DNA of 64,000 nucleotides from Ignavibacteriaceae bacterium. Lineage in GTDB: Bacteria; Bacteroidota; Ignavibacteria; Ignavibacteriales; Ignavibacteriaceae. Location of the stretch: NCBI GenBank assembly GCA_008933765.1, contig WBUK01000011.1, positions 62,001 to 126,000 of the forward strand, written 5' to 3'. The position numbers and the translations under genes are program-made. Below the pieces are notes generated by a model. It was not told where the DNA came from. It searched no databases and saw nothing but the letters and a program-made list of their open reading frames with translations. Shown here one piece after another: positions 1 to 8,362 of this stretch. Position 1 is the stretch's first letter, and every line of letters starts with the position of its first letter.

Positions 1-894
1 ATTACCGGTGGATTCAAGGGGGTTATTCCATATTTAACCATGTTTTCGCTGATAAAGGGGTTCCCGATAACTTATGTTTTTGAAAATACAAATCAGTTGA
101 TTGAAATTCCGCCTCTCCCGTTTGGTTTCGAAGGTGCGTATGTGGAAAAATATGCTTATATGCTTTTCAACCGGAGGAAATTAGATTATGAGTCAAAGCA
201 GGAGTTAAGATCCCTCGGCTTGATGGACGAAAAGAATGAACTTACAGCGCTCGGTTCGCTCCTTTTTGAATACGAGGTTGAATACCGCCCCACTTCCGTT
301 AATGTTATCGGGTTGGTTATTGAATATAAATTAATGGAGTACTACACACAAAATCCTTTTCCGGATTATACATACCTCGAACGCGGCAATCTTTTTCTTG
401 CAGGCGAGAAAATTAAAGCGCCTCCAAAGGGTGCGGAGATCGATCTTGTACTCAAAGAATCAGAAGAGGAAATCAACAATACAAACTACATAGCCGTTGA
501 GTGTAAATCTGCAAGAATTTTCCTTTCCAAATTTGAGAAGATCAAAGAACAGTTCAAAAAGAAATTAAAATTAATGCTTAGTAATGCAACCGTGCCCGAC
601 GAGTTTCACTTCTTTTTCTATACTTTTCCTCCTAAAAAGGGAGATATTTCCCGGGAGATTGAAATTTTCAAACACCGGGCGTACCGTACTGATGGCGGCA
701 CAAACACAAAAACATCTCACTTTGAAGAACTTAGCCGACTGCTTACCGATTTTTTCCCCGGGAAAAAAATCCGTTTCTTCTTTGCCACATTCGAGCTTAA
801 CCGTGTTTACGACTATGATAACCCCTACCAAAGTTTTGTTAACGAAAAATTAGTCCGGGGTGTTAATTTTGCGGAGATAGAGATTGAAAAATAA
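1..894 (+). CDS. CARF-domain effector with PD-(D/E)XK nuclease, 5'-truncated
   Basis: The reading frame is open from base 1, so the gene begins before the window; an internal ATG at 40 is not the real start. The first visible residues (TGGFKGVIPYLT, then PITYVFE and LPPLPF-like IPPLPF) match the conserved end of a CARF (CRISPR-associated Rossmann fold) domain, which binds cyclic oligoadenylate made by Cas10. A middle stretch (window residues about 85-120) could be a helical or winged-helix linker. The C-terminal part holds AEIDLVL followed about 20 residues later by YIAVECKS, the D...ExK pattern of PD-(D/E)XK nucleases, as in the Card1/Can2 group. The expected role is an ancillary nuclease switched on during type III interference. 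It is followed 70 bp later by cas2 and probably shares an operon with cas2 and RT-cas1. The family assignment rests on motifs only; whether it prefers DNA or RNA cannot be told. Confidence 0.75.
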   Translation: MTGGFKGVIPYLTMFSLIKGFPITYVFENTNQLIEIPPLPFGFEGAYVEKYAYMLFNRRKLDYESKQELRSLGLMDEKNELTALGSLLFEYEVEYRPTSVNVIGLVIEYKLMEYYTQNPFPDYTYLERGNLFLAGEKIKAPPKGAEIDLVLKESEEEINNTNYIAVECKSARIFLSKFEKIKEQFKKKLKLMLSNATVPDEFHFFFYTFPPKKGDISREIEIFKHRAYRTDGGTNTKTSHFEELSRLLTDFFPGKKIRFFFATFELNRVYDYDNPYQSFVNEKLVRGVNFAEIEIEK

Positions 895-964
895 AGCGCT
901 TTAACAACCGGGTTCCGGTGGTTATTCATCCGGTAAAATAATTGTTTCATAAGCAAGGCGTAAA

Positions 965-1249
965 ATGTTCTACCTTGTTACTTACGATGTAGTAAAAGAT
1001 AAAAATCGTAAAAAAGTTTCTGATTTACTTGTTGAGTATGGTGTCAGAGTACAGTACAGTGTTTTCGAGTGTGACTTAACCGAAAAAGATCTGAAAACTA
1101 TAATCAAAAAAGCAGAACCCCTTATTGACGAGAGCACCGATTCAATTTTTTTCTATCCGTTTTGTAAAAATTGTTCAGGTAAAAGGGTTTCATTAGGTAC
1201 AACTTATTCTTTGGTCAAAATAAAAAGAGAATTTCTCGATGTAATGTAA
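965..1249 (+). CDS. cas2: CRISPR-associated endoribonuclease-like Cas2
   Basis: This 94-aa protein has the Cas2 ferredoxin-like pattern: an N-terminal strand MFYLVTYDVVKDKNR with the conserved Asp after Tyr at residue 8, a VQYSVFEC strand, and a C-terminal half containing two Cys (FCKNCSGK). Cas2 forms the core dimer of the Cas1-Cas2 integrase that inserts spacers at the leader end of an array. Its stop lies 4 bp before the RT-Cas1 start, which indicates translational coupling and a joint adaptation module. Length is normal for the family. The upstream gap of 70 bp contains no obvious terminator, so cotranscription with the CARF nuclease is likely. Confidence 0.95.
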   Translation: MFYLVTYDVVKDKNRKKVSDLLVEYGVRVQYSVFECDLTEKDLKTIIKKAEPLIDESTDSIFFYPFCKNCSGKRVSLGTTYSLVKIKREFLDVM

Positions 1250-1253
1250 CAGT

Positions 1254-3647
1254 ATGGAAAATCTGCACGCTCTTTTCTCTGATGCTGCATTGCAGGAAGC
1301 GTGGCAAAAGGTAAGAAGTAAAGGTAAAAGCGGTGGTATCGATAATATATCCATCACTGAATTTGAAAGTGACCTCGCTAAAAATCTGAAATCTCTTCGT
1401 GCCGAGGTGATAGCGGGGAATTATGTGCCCGAACCGTACAAATTATTCTTTATTGAGAAAGAAAATAAACCGAAAAAAGAACTCCGGCCTCTCGCCTTGA
1501 TGACAATCCGCGATAAAATAACCCAGCATGTAATCGCACTTCATTATTCTCCTTTATTTGAAAAAAAGTTCATTGATACCAGTTACGCCTACCGTTCCGG
1601 TAAAGGGCATCCAAAAGCCATTGCCCGAGTTGCCGACTTCCTCAACCGTAAATTCACCTTTGTTGCAAACCTTGATATAGATAATTTTTTTGATACAATT
1701 AACCGAAAAACTCTTTTCAATGCCTGCAGCGAATGGTTCAGCCAACCGGAAATATTAAAACTTTTGGAAATGTGGGTGCTGACCGGGTTCGTCCATCACG
1801 GAAAATATATCAAATCCGAAACAGGGATTGCTCAAGGCGGCGTGCTCTCTCCTCTGCTTTCAAACATTTATCTCCACCCTTTGGATCAGATTCTGTTTGA
1901 CAATGCGATTTCAAATGTAAGATATGCCGATAACATTATCCTGTTCGGGAAATCGAAGCAAGAAGTTCTGGCGCGTAAAAAATTTGTCGCCGATTTTATC
2001 AGCAGCCAACTCTCTCTCAGGTTGAATGATTCCGCCGGAGATGCAGTTTCTGTATCTGATGGATTTGATTTTTGCGGAATAAACTTTGCCGAGGGGAAAA
2101 GATCAATCGCACAGGCAAAACTTCTGCAAATTAAAACAAAAATTAAAACCAACATTCAAAAGCATGACATCAAAACCGCGCTTGAACTTCTGAAAGAAAC
2201 TTTTGACGGGCTGAACAGATACTACTCGCCTTATGATACCGAAGAACAACTCGCCGAAATAAGGCAGACTTTCACGAATTCTCTCGCCGCAAAAATTATC
2301 AACTTACTGAACCAAAAAGTTATAAAAAATGAACAGGAAGTGCATGCGTTGCTGAAAAACTTCCCCCAAATAATTTTCGGTGATTCCGGGAACAAACTCT
2401 TCATCAAAAGTATTTCCGGGACAATAAAAGGTATTAAATCAGGCACCCGAACTAATGGTGAAATTTTGGGGAATGAACATCCCTCCGGCAGCATTTCCCC
2501 TCAGCCAAGCGCACCTCCTGCAACCGGGGAAGAAGTAGCAACTTCCGCTCCGTTGACCGCCATAAAAGATCACGAAAAAGAGGCGAGAAGGCTCGTTGAA
2601 AAGAAACGAAAGGTATATTATAACAAGTTCGTGGCGAGCCTCGATCTGATGGTTAGCGGGAACTTTGCTCACATCGGGAAAGCCGGAGGTAAAATTGTAA
2701 TACGAAGAGAAGGGAAAATAGTGGCTGAAACATTTGCAGGCAAACTTACTTCTCTCATTATCAGTTCCAAAGGTGCCACAATATCCTCGGATGCTATGAG
2801 GCTCTGCATGGAAAATAATGTATCCGTCTGTTATTTCGATGAACTCGGGAAGCCTTACGCCGTGGTTTTTCCTGTCGCTTCAGGTGCAAACAGTGTTTCA
2901 ACCGCACAGGCGCGGGCTGCAGGTACGGTTACAGGCAGGCGGATTGTACAAAGTTTAGTCTGGGGTAAAATCTCAAATCAAATCGCACTGATAAGATATT
3001 TAACAAAGAATAAAAATCTGAGCGCGGAGCAAGCGGCAACAATAAGCAAATCACTGGTTGAAATGGAGGCGATTCTAAAAAAGGTTGCCGCACTTCCTGT
3101 TTCAACTTCAGCTGAAAACTACAGAAACATTCTTTTTGGTCACGAGGGAAGTGCGGCGGTTTCTTACTGGTCAGCGCTGAAAATGCTGATTCCGCCGGGT
3201 TATGGGTTTACAGTTCGTGAGCACCAGAATGCAGCAAATGTGGTGAATCAGATGTTGAATTATGGTTATGGAATTCTTTACAGCAAAGTGCTGGCTGCTG
3301 CAGTCGTCGCAGGTTTGAACCCGAATATTCCCTTTTTGCACGCAGAGGTAAAGGGTAAGCCTGCTTTAACCTTCGATCTGATCGAACCTTTCAGACCCGT
3401 GGTTGTGGATAGAACCGTTCTTTCAATCCTGTCTCGCAGCAGCGGGTTTTCCTCTAAGAGCGGGAAATTGCCCGATGATTTAAGAAAAAAGATTGCCTCC
3501 AAAGTTTTGGCAAGGCTCTATTCCGAAGTGAAATATAAAGGGCATACTATGTCCGTGAACGATATTCTGATCTTAAATTCTAAACAGATTGCCGCAGTGC
3601 TGAAGGAAGAAGAAAAGACTTACAAACCGTATGTTATGAAATGGTAG
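1254..3647 (+). CDS. cas1: Reverse transcriptase-Cas1 fusion (RT-Cas1)
   Basis: This 797-aa fusion joins a group II intron-like reverse transcriptase (residues about 1-340) to Cas1 (about 440-797) through a Ser/Pro/Gly-rich linker (about 390-440). RT motif A is DIDNFFD (141-147), motif B is GIAQGG (191-196), and motif C is YADN (224-227) where YADD is usual. In Cas1 the three metal ligands are visible: Glu631 in GHEG, His696 in FLHAE and Asp708 in the FDLIEPFRP block. RT-Cas1 proteins of type III systems can acquire spacers from RNA. There is no N-terminal Cas6 domain; Cas6 is encoded separately in the csm operon. The start at 1254 follows cas2 by 4 bp. The domain call is sure; RT activity is not, because of the motif C change. 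Confidence 0.95.
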   Translation: MENLHALFSDAALQEAWQKVRSKGKSGGIDNISITEFESDLAKNLKSLRAEVIAGNYVPEPYKLFFIEKENKPKKELRPLALMTIRDKITQHVIALHYSPLFEKKFIDTSYAYRSGKGHPKAIARVADFLNRKFTFVANLDIDNFFDTINRKTLFNACSEWFSQPEILKLLEMWVLTGFVHHGKYIKSETGIAQGGVLSPLLSNIYLHPLDQILFDNAISNVRYADNIILFGKSKQEVLARKKFVADFISSQLSLRLNDSAGDAVSVSDGFDFCGINFAEGKRSIAQAKLLQIKTKIKTNIQKHDIKTALELLKETFDGLNRYYSPYDTEEQLAEIRQTFTNSLAAKIINLLNQKVIKNEQEVHALLKNFPQIIFGDSGNKLFIKSISGTIKGIKSGTRTNGEILGNEHPSGSISPQPSAPPATGEEVATSAPLTAIKDHEKEARRLVEKKRKVYYNKFVASLDLMVSGNFAHIGKAGGKIVIRREGKIVAETFAGKLTSLIISSKGATISSDAMRLCMENNVSVCYFDELGKPYAVVFPVASGANSVSTAQARAAGTVTGRRIVQSLVWGKISNQIALIRYLTKNKNLSAEQAATISKSLVEMEAILKKVAALPVSTSAENYRNILFGHEGSAAVSYWSALKMLIPPGYGFTVREHQNAANVVNQMLNYGYGILYSKVLAAAVVAGLNPNIPFLHAEVKGKPALTFDLIEPFRPVVVDRTVLSILSRSSGFSSKSGKLPDDLRKKIASKVLARLYSEVKYKGHTMSVNDILILNSKQIAAVLKEEEKTYKPYVMKW

Positions 3648-3685
3648 TTCCTGTTAGGATAAATAATGTGGGCGATAAAGTTGTG

Positions 3686-3704
3686 ATGCAGTTTTGAGCT
3701 GCAT
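3686..3704. other. Small hairpin downstream of RT-cas1
   Basis: ATGCAG and CTGCAT are separated by 7 nt about 40 bp after the RT-cas1 stop. No T-run follows, so this is not a convincing terminator. The rest of 3648-3816 shows nothing else I can name. Confidence 0.35.
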
Positions 3705-3816
3705 GGTTAAAACCCGGTAGAATGGCCGGAAAAACGGGCTGTTGCATCCGGCTGAATGGTGAAATTTGCAGTGCCGGTATGTTTGATTTTACACTGTTTT
3801 TTATCAGCAGAAAGAC

Positions 3817-4289
3817 CGTTTTCTCGTGAGAAAATTTGACCTTTTCGGGTTTTTCGCGCTAACTCTTTACAGTATAAGGGGTTAAGCCGCTTTTTTTGGA
3901 ACTTTTGAAAAATTTAAAATTTCTCATGAGCACTTTTTGGGGGGTCTTCAAATCGCTCGTGAGAAAATCGGCATTTTTACCCTTCGATTTTGAGCCAAAA
4001 ACGCAACTTTAAAAGGGCGATTTTCTCATGAGCACTTTTTCGACGGGTTTTAAATCGCTCGTGAGAAAATTTTGAGTTTCCCAAATTGTGCGTTTTTGGG
4101 CTGTATTCCAACTTTTTGGGCGTTTTTTACCCATTTTTCGGTACCTTTTTCGCCGATTTGTTGCAAAAAATTTTGTGCTCGTGAGAAAATTTGAGGTTTT
4201 TTCCTATGTTATTTCATTATAATCACTTAAATTGTATAAACCATTTGGGGTTTTTTCTGAAACACGGCTAAGTGATTGTTCCATAAGCT
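3817..4289 (+). promoter_or_regulatory. CRISPR leader of array 1 (473-bp conserved leader, copy 1)
   Basis: The 473 bp directly before the first repeat of array 1 recur with the same length and about 99 percent identity (roughly six substitutions by eye) before arrays 2 and 3, at 19275-19747 and 22337-22809. Position next to the first repeat, plus degenerate repeats at the far ends, marks this as the leader and sets array transcription to the plus strand. It contains six CTCGTGAG or CTCATGAG dyads at about 3824, 3923, 3955, 4024, 4056 and 4177. Near its end an inverted repeat AATCACTTA (4221-4229) / TAAGTGATT (4269-4277) lies just before the first repeat. A TATAAT at 4218-4223 is a possible -10 element, without a good -35. 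Confidence 0.85.
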
Positions 4290-6752
4290 CTTTAGTGGAT
4301 TTGCCTTGACTTAAAAGGATTACGACACCATTCGCCATCAAACCTGTATACTTCCCTATTGGCTTCTTTAGTGGATTTGCCTTGACTTAAAAGGATTACG
4401 ACATTAATCGCAAAGTTTGAACATTTGTTGGTTTTTCTGGCTTTAGTGGATTTGCCTTGACTTAAAAGGATTACGACTCCATCTCCCATTCTTCGGGAGT
4501 GTTGAAGTCTTCGGTTACCGTTTCTTTAGTGGATTTGCCTTGACTTAAAAGGATTACGACAGGGAACTTTTTACTAGTACCCTTATGTAGTGTTCAAAGT
4601 TCTTTAGTGGATTTGCCTTGACTTAAAAGGATTACGACAACCTGCGGTATTAACCGCAAAGATTCAACCTTTACTGGCTTTAGTGGATTTGCCTTGACTT
4701 AAAAGGATTACGACGCGACTTGTGTGCTATATCAAAGCCGCTATGCTGTATGAAACGCTTTAGTGGATTTGCCTTGACTTAAAAGGATTACGACGAACGA
4801 CACAGAGGCGCTGGTTTCCCAGCGCCTTATACTTTAGTGGATTTGCCTTGACTTAAAAGGATTACGACAATATGCATCTACCCAGGTCAGTTTTTACTGA
4901 CACTGGTGTTGTGACTTTAGTGGATTTGCCTTGACTTAAAAGGATTACGACCCTCTTCTTCGTATATTTCATCGATTATATCTACTATGTCTTTAGTGGA
5001 TTTGCCTTGACTTAAAAGGATTACGACATATAAACATCGGACGTGTCGTTTTCTCTCTTTGTTCTTTAGTGGATTTGCCTTGACTTAAAAGGATTACGAC
5101 GTTTGGGTTTGTGGTTGATTATATTGAACCTGCGGTATTAACTTCAGGTCTTTAGTGGATTTGCCTTGACTTAAAAGGATTACGACGAACGGTGACTCAG
5201 AGTACTCATATGGAGTACTGAGTCTTTAGTGGATTTGCCTTGACTTAAAAGGATTACGACAGTTTTGGCGAACTAAGCTTCAGCACTAGCCTTAGCTTGT
5301 CTTTAGTGGATTTGCCTTGACTTAAAAGGATTACGACTTTGACTATAATTTAATTTGTTAACGAAGTCTAACGCTTCGTTAACAGTTTCTTTAGTGGATT
5401 TGCCTTGACTTAAAAGGATTACGACGGATCCCTACCGGCAGGGTAGAATATCAACAGTACTGCTCGCTCCCTTTCGGGACTTTAGTGGATTTGCCTTGAC
5501 TTAAAAGGATTACGACCAATTTCCTCCGCAAGTTGCAATGAGATTGAAGCGGAACTAAAGTAACTTTAGTGGATTTGCCTTGACTTAAAAGGATTACGAC
5601 GCTTCAATCTTTGTTTTGTGTGAATTTTAACGATTCAACGACTTTAGTGGATTTGCCTTGACTTAAAAGGATTACGACACCTGACCAAACGGGTCTTCCT
5701 TTTGCAAGGTTTTCCCGTTCTTGTAGGACTTTAGTGGATTTGCCTTGACTTAAAAGGATTACGACAGTATTCACTCATTTCTAACTCCTTTCGTTTAATT
5801 ATCCTTTAGTGGATTTGCCTTGACTTAAAAGGATTACGACCTCAGCTTTTTCCCGAGCAACATCGAGCGATCCTTTTCTTTAGTGGATTTGCCTTGACTT
5901 AAAAGGATTACGACGAATTGAGCCTGCTGAGCCTGCGGTATAAGTTGCAGGCTCTCCAGCTTTAGTGGATTTGCCTTGACTTAAAAGGATTACGACGTTC
6001 ATATCTTTATGTTCCTCATAACTGAATCTGATAAAACCTGAAACTTTAGTGGATTTGCCTTGACTTAAAAGGATTACGACTTAAGTCTTCACCGTTAGCT
6101 TCCTCTTCTGAGGAAACCAGTCTTTAGTGGATTTGCCTTGACTTAAAAGGATTACGACCCGAATGTAAATGTATGAGTTCTCATACCAATTCCTTTCGAT
6201 TGTTGACTTTAGTGGATTTGCCTTGACTTAAAAGGATTACGACATATTTCGACATTTCTATCAGTTTCCTGTGAGCTATCTGCTCCAGGACTTTTGCTTT
6301 AGTGGATTTGCCTTGACTTAAAAGGATTACGACTGATGGCTGGTTTTGTTGCACCTTTATCCCCTTTTTTAGGGGCTTTAGTGGATTTGCCTTGACTTAA
6401 AAGGATTACGACTCGTTTCCCAGCAGTTTTGTCAATATTTCTGCCAACTGCAAATTCTTTAGTGGATTTGCCTTGACTTAAAAGGATTACGACTTCTCCT
6501 CCGCACTAAGGTTACTTCTTTCGATTAACCCGTGCAGACTTTAGTGGATTTGCCTTGACTTAAAAGGATTACGACATTAGACCAATTAAGATTGTTAGGC
6601 TTACAGCAAACAGCAGCACACCTTTAATGGATTTGCCTTGACTTAAAAGGATTACGACAACCCAATTCCAAGGATTCTACATTTTACTGTAGTCCCTGGC
6701 GAAAGCTCTACAAAACTTTAGTGGATTTGCCTTGACTTAAAAGGATTACGAC
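4290..6752 (+). CRISPR. CRISPR array 1: 31 repeats, 30 spacers
   Basis: The 37-bp repeat begins CTTTAGTGGATTTG and ends AAAAGGATTACGAC. I count 31 copies starting at 4290, 4366, 4441, 4524, 4602 and so on to 6622 and 6716. Repeat 30 (6622) has one change (CTTTAATGG). Spacers are about 36-57 bp. The repeat end ATTACGAC is a plausible 8-nt crRNA 5' handle, as left by Cas6 in type III systems (for example the ATTGCGAC end of a Thermus type III repeat). On the minus strand most spacers read as fragments of genes: spacer 14 (5338-5388) reads TVNEALDFVNKLNYSQ and spacer 27 (6413-6456) reads NLQLAEILTKLLGN. Spacers 2, 5, 11, 17 and 21 encode related peptides. Confidence 0.98.
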
Positions 6753-6776
6753 TTGGCTATTTTTTTGGAAGTTTTC

Positions 6777-6814
6777 CGACCCAATTATATAGAACCACTT
6801 CGACCCAGTTATAT
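6777..6814. repeat. Imperfect direct repeat upstream of the zinc-ribbon gene
   Basis: CGACCCAATTATAT (6777-6790) and CGACCCAGTTATAT (6801-6814) lie 24 bp apart, 30-70 bp before the ATG at 6846. This placement suggests a promoter or operator, which is inference only. Confidence 0.45.
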
Positions 6815-6845
6815 CAATAAAGGTACAATATCAGAAAGGAGGCAT

Positions 6846-7130
6846 ATGTGTACTAATCTTAGATGTGAGGATTTTAATTTAGAAAGCAATGATTTGTGTT
6901 CTGAATGTAATTCTTACTTATTTGATAATTTTCATCTTGCTTATCAATGTCCTTACTGTAAAAAAGTTTGGATGGTAAGGGATAAATTTGTAGATGAAAA
7001 GGAGTATGATTCCAACATGCCATGCTTTATCTGCAATGAAGAAATGGCACGCAGAAGAGCAGATTGGGATAAGGGGAATAGAATTCTCCGAGAGTTAAAA
7101 GAAAAGAAAAATTCCAAAAAGAAAGAGTGA
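6846..7130 (+). CDS. Small double zinc-ribbon protein inside the array 1 trailer
   Basis: This 94-aa protein has four cysteine pairs: Cys2/Cys7, CSEC (18-21), CPYC (35-38) and CFIC (60-63). That pattern suggests two zinc ribbons, followed by a Lys/Glu-rich C-terminal helix. I do not recognise a named family. The start at 6846 is chosen because AAGGAGG sits just upstream; the frame extends further left but only through sequence next to the CRISPR repeat. The gene lies between the last intact repeat of array 1 (ends 6752) and a degenerate repeat at 7170, so it sits inside the array where a spacer would be. It is visibly more AT-rich than the cas genes, consistent with foreign origin. Possible roles, all inference: nucleic-acid-binding regulator or captured phage gene. 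Confidence 0.7.
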   Translation: MCTNLRCEDFNLESNDLCSECNSYLFDNFHLAYQCPYCKKVWMVRDKFVDEKEYDSNMPCFICNEEMARRRADWDKGNRILRELKEKKNSKKKE

Positions 7131-7169
7131 GGTATTGAATGGTACAATCAAGAAGCCCGCCCTGATTAT

Positions 7170-7206
7170 CTTTAGTGGATTTGCCATGACTTAAAAGGAT
7201 TTGAAA
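7170..7206 (+). repeat. Degenerate terminal CRISPR repeat of array 1
   Basis: The first 31 bases match the repeat apart from one change (GCCATGAC for GCCTTGAC), then the end diverges to TTGAAATC. It lies 417 bp after the last intact repeat, with the zinc-ribbon gene between. Degeneration here supports the right side as the old, trailer end. Confidence 0.85.
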
Positions 7207-7577
7207 TCAGGAATTTAGAGGGTGTTTAAGCCGCGGGGATATTTTTGTGCGGTAAAGATTTGAAAGATGAGATTAGTTTAAAAATTTCTTAACCGATTTA
7301 GAACATTCCGGGAAAGAAGACAAAACAGATGGGTTAAGAAAAATTTCGATTCATATTTTTTGGATATTCATCTCCGTCTCAGGATTTTTCCATCCAATCC
7401 ATTACAGTAAGAAGTTCATCAAAAAACTCAGTTCCACCAAGGTGAAAACCCCCTCAGTAAGCCACCCCTCTGTCGTCGTCGCCCCAAAAAACCACAAACA
7501 AGATTTGAAAAACGGACCAAGAAAAAGGGCCTGCCTTTAAGGGCAGGCCTCTGTTGAGCGTTAATAAAAACCGAAAT
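7207..7577. other. Intergenic region with a 10-bp inverted repeat
   Basis: No gene seen. TTTCTTAACC (7285-7294) and GGTTAAGAAA (7332-7341) form a 10-bp inverted repeat with a 37-nt loop. It could end the array transcript or be a binding site; no T-run follows directly. The end of the region holds the terminator of the minus-strand zinc-ribbon gene. Confidence 0.4.
7522..7550 (-). terminator. Rho-independent terminator of the minus-strand zinc-ribbon gene
   Basis: On the minus strand GGCCTGCC and GGCAGGCC form an 8-bp GC-rich stem with a 6-nt loop, followed by CTTTTTCTT. It lies about 30 bp after the stop of the small gene at 7578-7751. Confidence 0.8.
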
Positions 7578-7751
7578 TTACCTTTTGACCCGGTAAATTT
7601 CCCCGAACCGAAATTCCACCTTAAAATCTTTGTGGCAAGTACGGCAATGCAGATGGAAATTACCGGAAACTTTGCTTCCGGGTGACATCCCGATTGAATA
7701 CGCCGCTGCAGTTCCGCAATTTGGGCAAGGTACCACTACTGTTTGTGTCAT
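7578..7751 (-). CDS. Small zinc-ribbon protein (57 aa)
   Basis: A 57-aa minus-strand gene, shorter than common ORF cut-offs. It has CPNC (residues 9-12) and CRTC (36-39), a four-Cys zinc ribbon with strands before and after, resembling small zinc-ribbon domain proteins such as the MJ0042/zinc_ribbon_5 type. The start is supported by AAAGGAG five bases before the ATG, and a strong rho-independent terminator follows, so this looks like a complete monocistronic gene. It sits between array 1 and the helicase-csm operon and is transcribed against both. Function unknown; binding of nucleic acid or protein is the usual role of such folds. Confidence 0.75.
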   Translation of the reverse strand: MTQTVVVPCPNCGTAAAYSIGMSPGSKVSGNFHLHCRTCHKDFKVEFRFGEIYRVKR

Positions 7752-8362
7752 AGTAACTCCTTTGTTTTGTTTTTGGATGTTTTGTTCATTCAGACCATTG
7801 GTTTACAAACTTCAGGCAATTTGTTGCCGGATATTATTAAAAGTGAAGTGTCGGTTTAAATAAACTGCCGCTGAAACTCCTCCCTAAGACGCTTTTCCCG
7901 GGGTCGGGTTTCCTTTCCTCCCTCAGCCAAATCGATTTCCCGGGTCATTCTAAAAAAGTTGATAATGCTGACTTTATTAACTCTCTGCCCCCAACACCCA
8001 CACGCTTTTTCTCCATTCATTCAAAAAGTTAAAGAGACCGGCTTCAAATAATTCTTTTCCCCTTCACACGCAAACCCTCTTTACCCTCACGCCGCCCCCA
8101 AAACAAAAGCGAGGATTAACCTAAACAAAAAAGGGCGAAGAAAAAAATAAAAAATCACCACCACTTCCGGAAAATAATAAAGCTTACCCCTCTTAGTTAT
8201 TTGAAAGCTGTTACTAAGGCTAAAACAAAAATGGCTAACAACAACAATCACGGAATAAAACCAACAGCAACAATCACAAAAAGAGAATTAGCCAAAAACA
8301 AAAACCGAAAACAAAACCAAAACCAATATGTCAGTTAACAAAAACAATTTTAAGGAAAAAAC
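7752..8362. other. Intergenic region before the csm operon, A/C-rich
   Basis: No convincing gene. From about 8150 the plus strand becomes very rich in A and C (runs of AAC and CCAAAACA), and this bias continues into the first 39 codons of the helicase ORF. CTTAGT and ACTAAG at about 8189-8218 form a short dyad. The promoter of the helicase-csm operon should lie here, but I cannot place it. Confidence 0.4.

Noticed and set aside
1254-2650. RT part as a group II intron
   Set aside because: It is fused in frame to Cas1 behind cas2; no maturase X domain, HNH domain or intron RNA ends were seen.
4292-4489. Minus-strand ORF across the first repeats of array 1
   Set aside because: It reads through CRISPR repeats (the repeated VVILLSQGKSTK peptide is the repeat itself).
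4795-4831. Spacers with hairpins taken as captured transcription terminators
   Set aside because: T-runs after the stems are mostly absent, and several hairpin spacers read as internal coding sequence.
5187-5223. Plus-strand reading of spacer 12 and array 3 spacer 6 as a conserved peptide (NGDSxYSYG)
   Set aside because: The minus frame gives the same two spacers an almost fully synonymous alignment, so minus is the better coding strand.
7630-7863. Plus-strand 77-aa ORF
   Set aside because: It overlaps the better supported minus-strand zinc-ribbon gene and lacks a ribosome site.
8231-8338. 35-aa Asn/Lys-rich ORF before the helicase
   Set aside because: It lies in an A/C-rich low-complexity tract, has no ribosome site and no recognisable feature.
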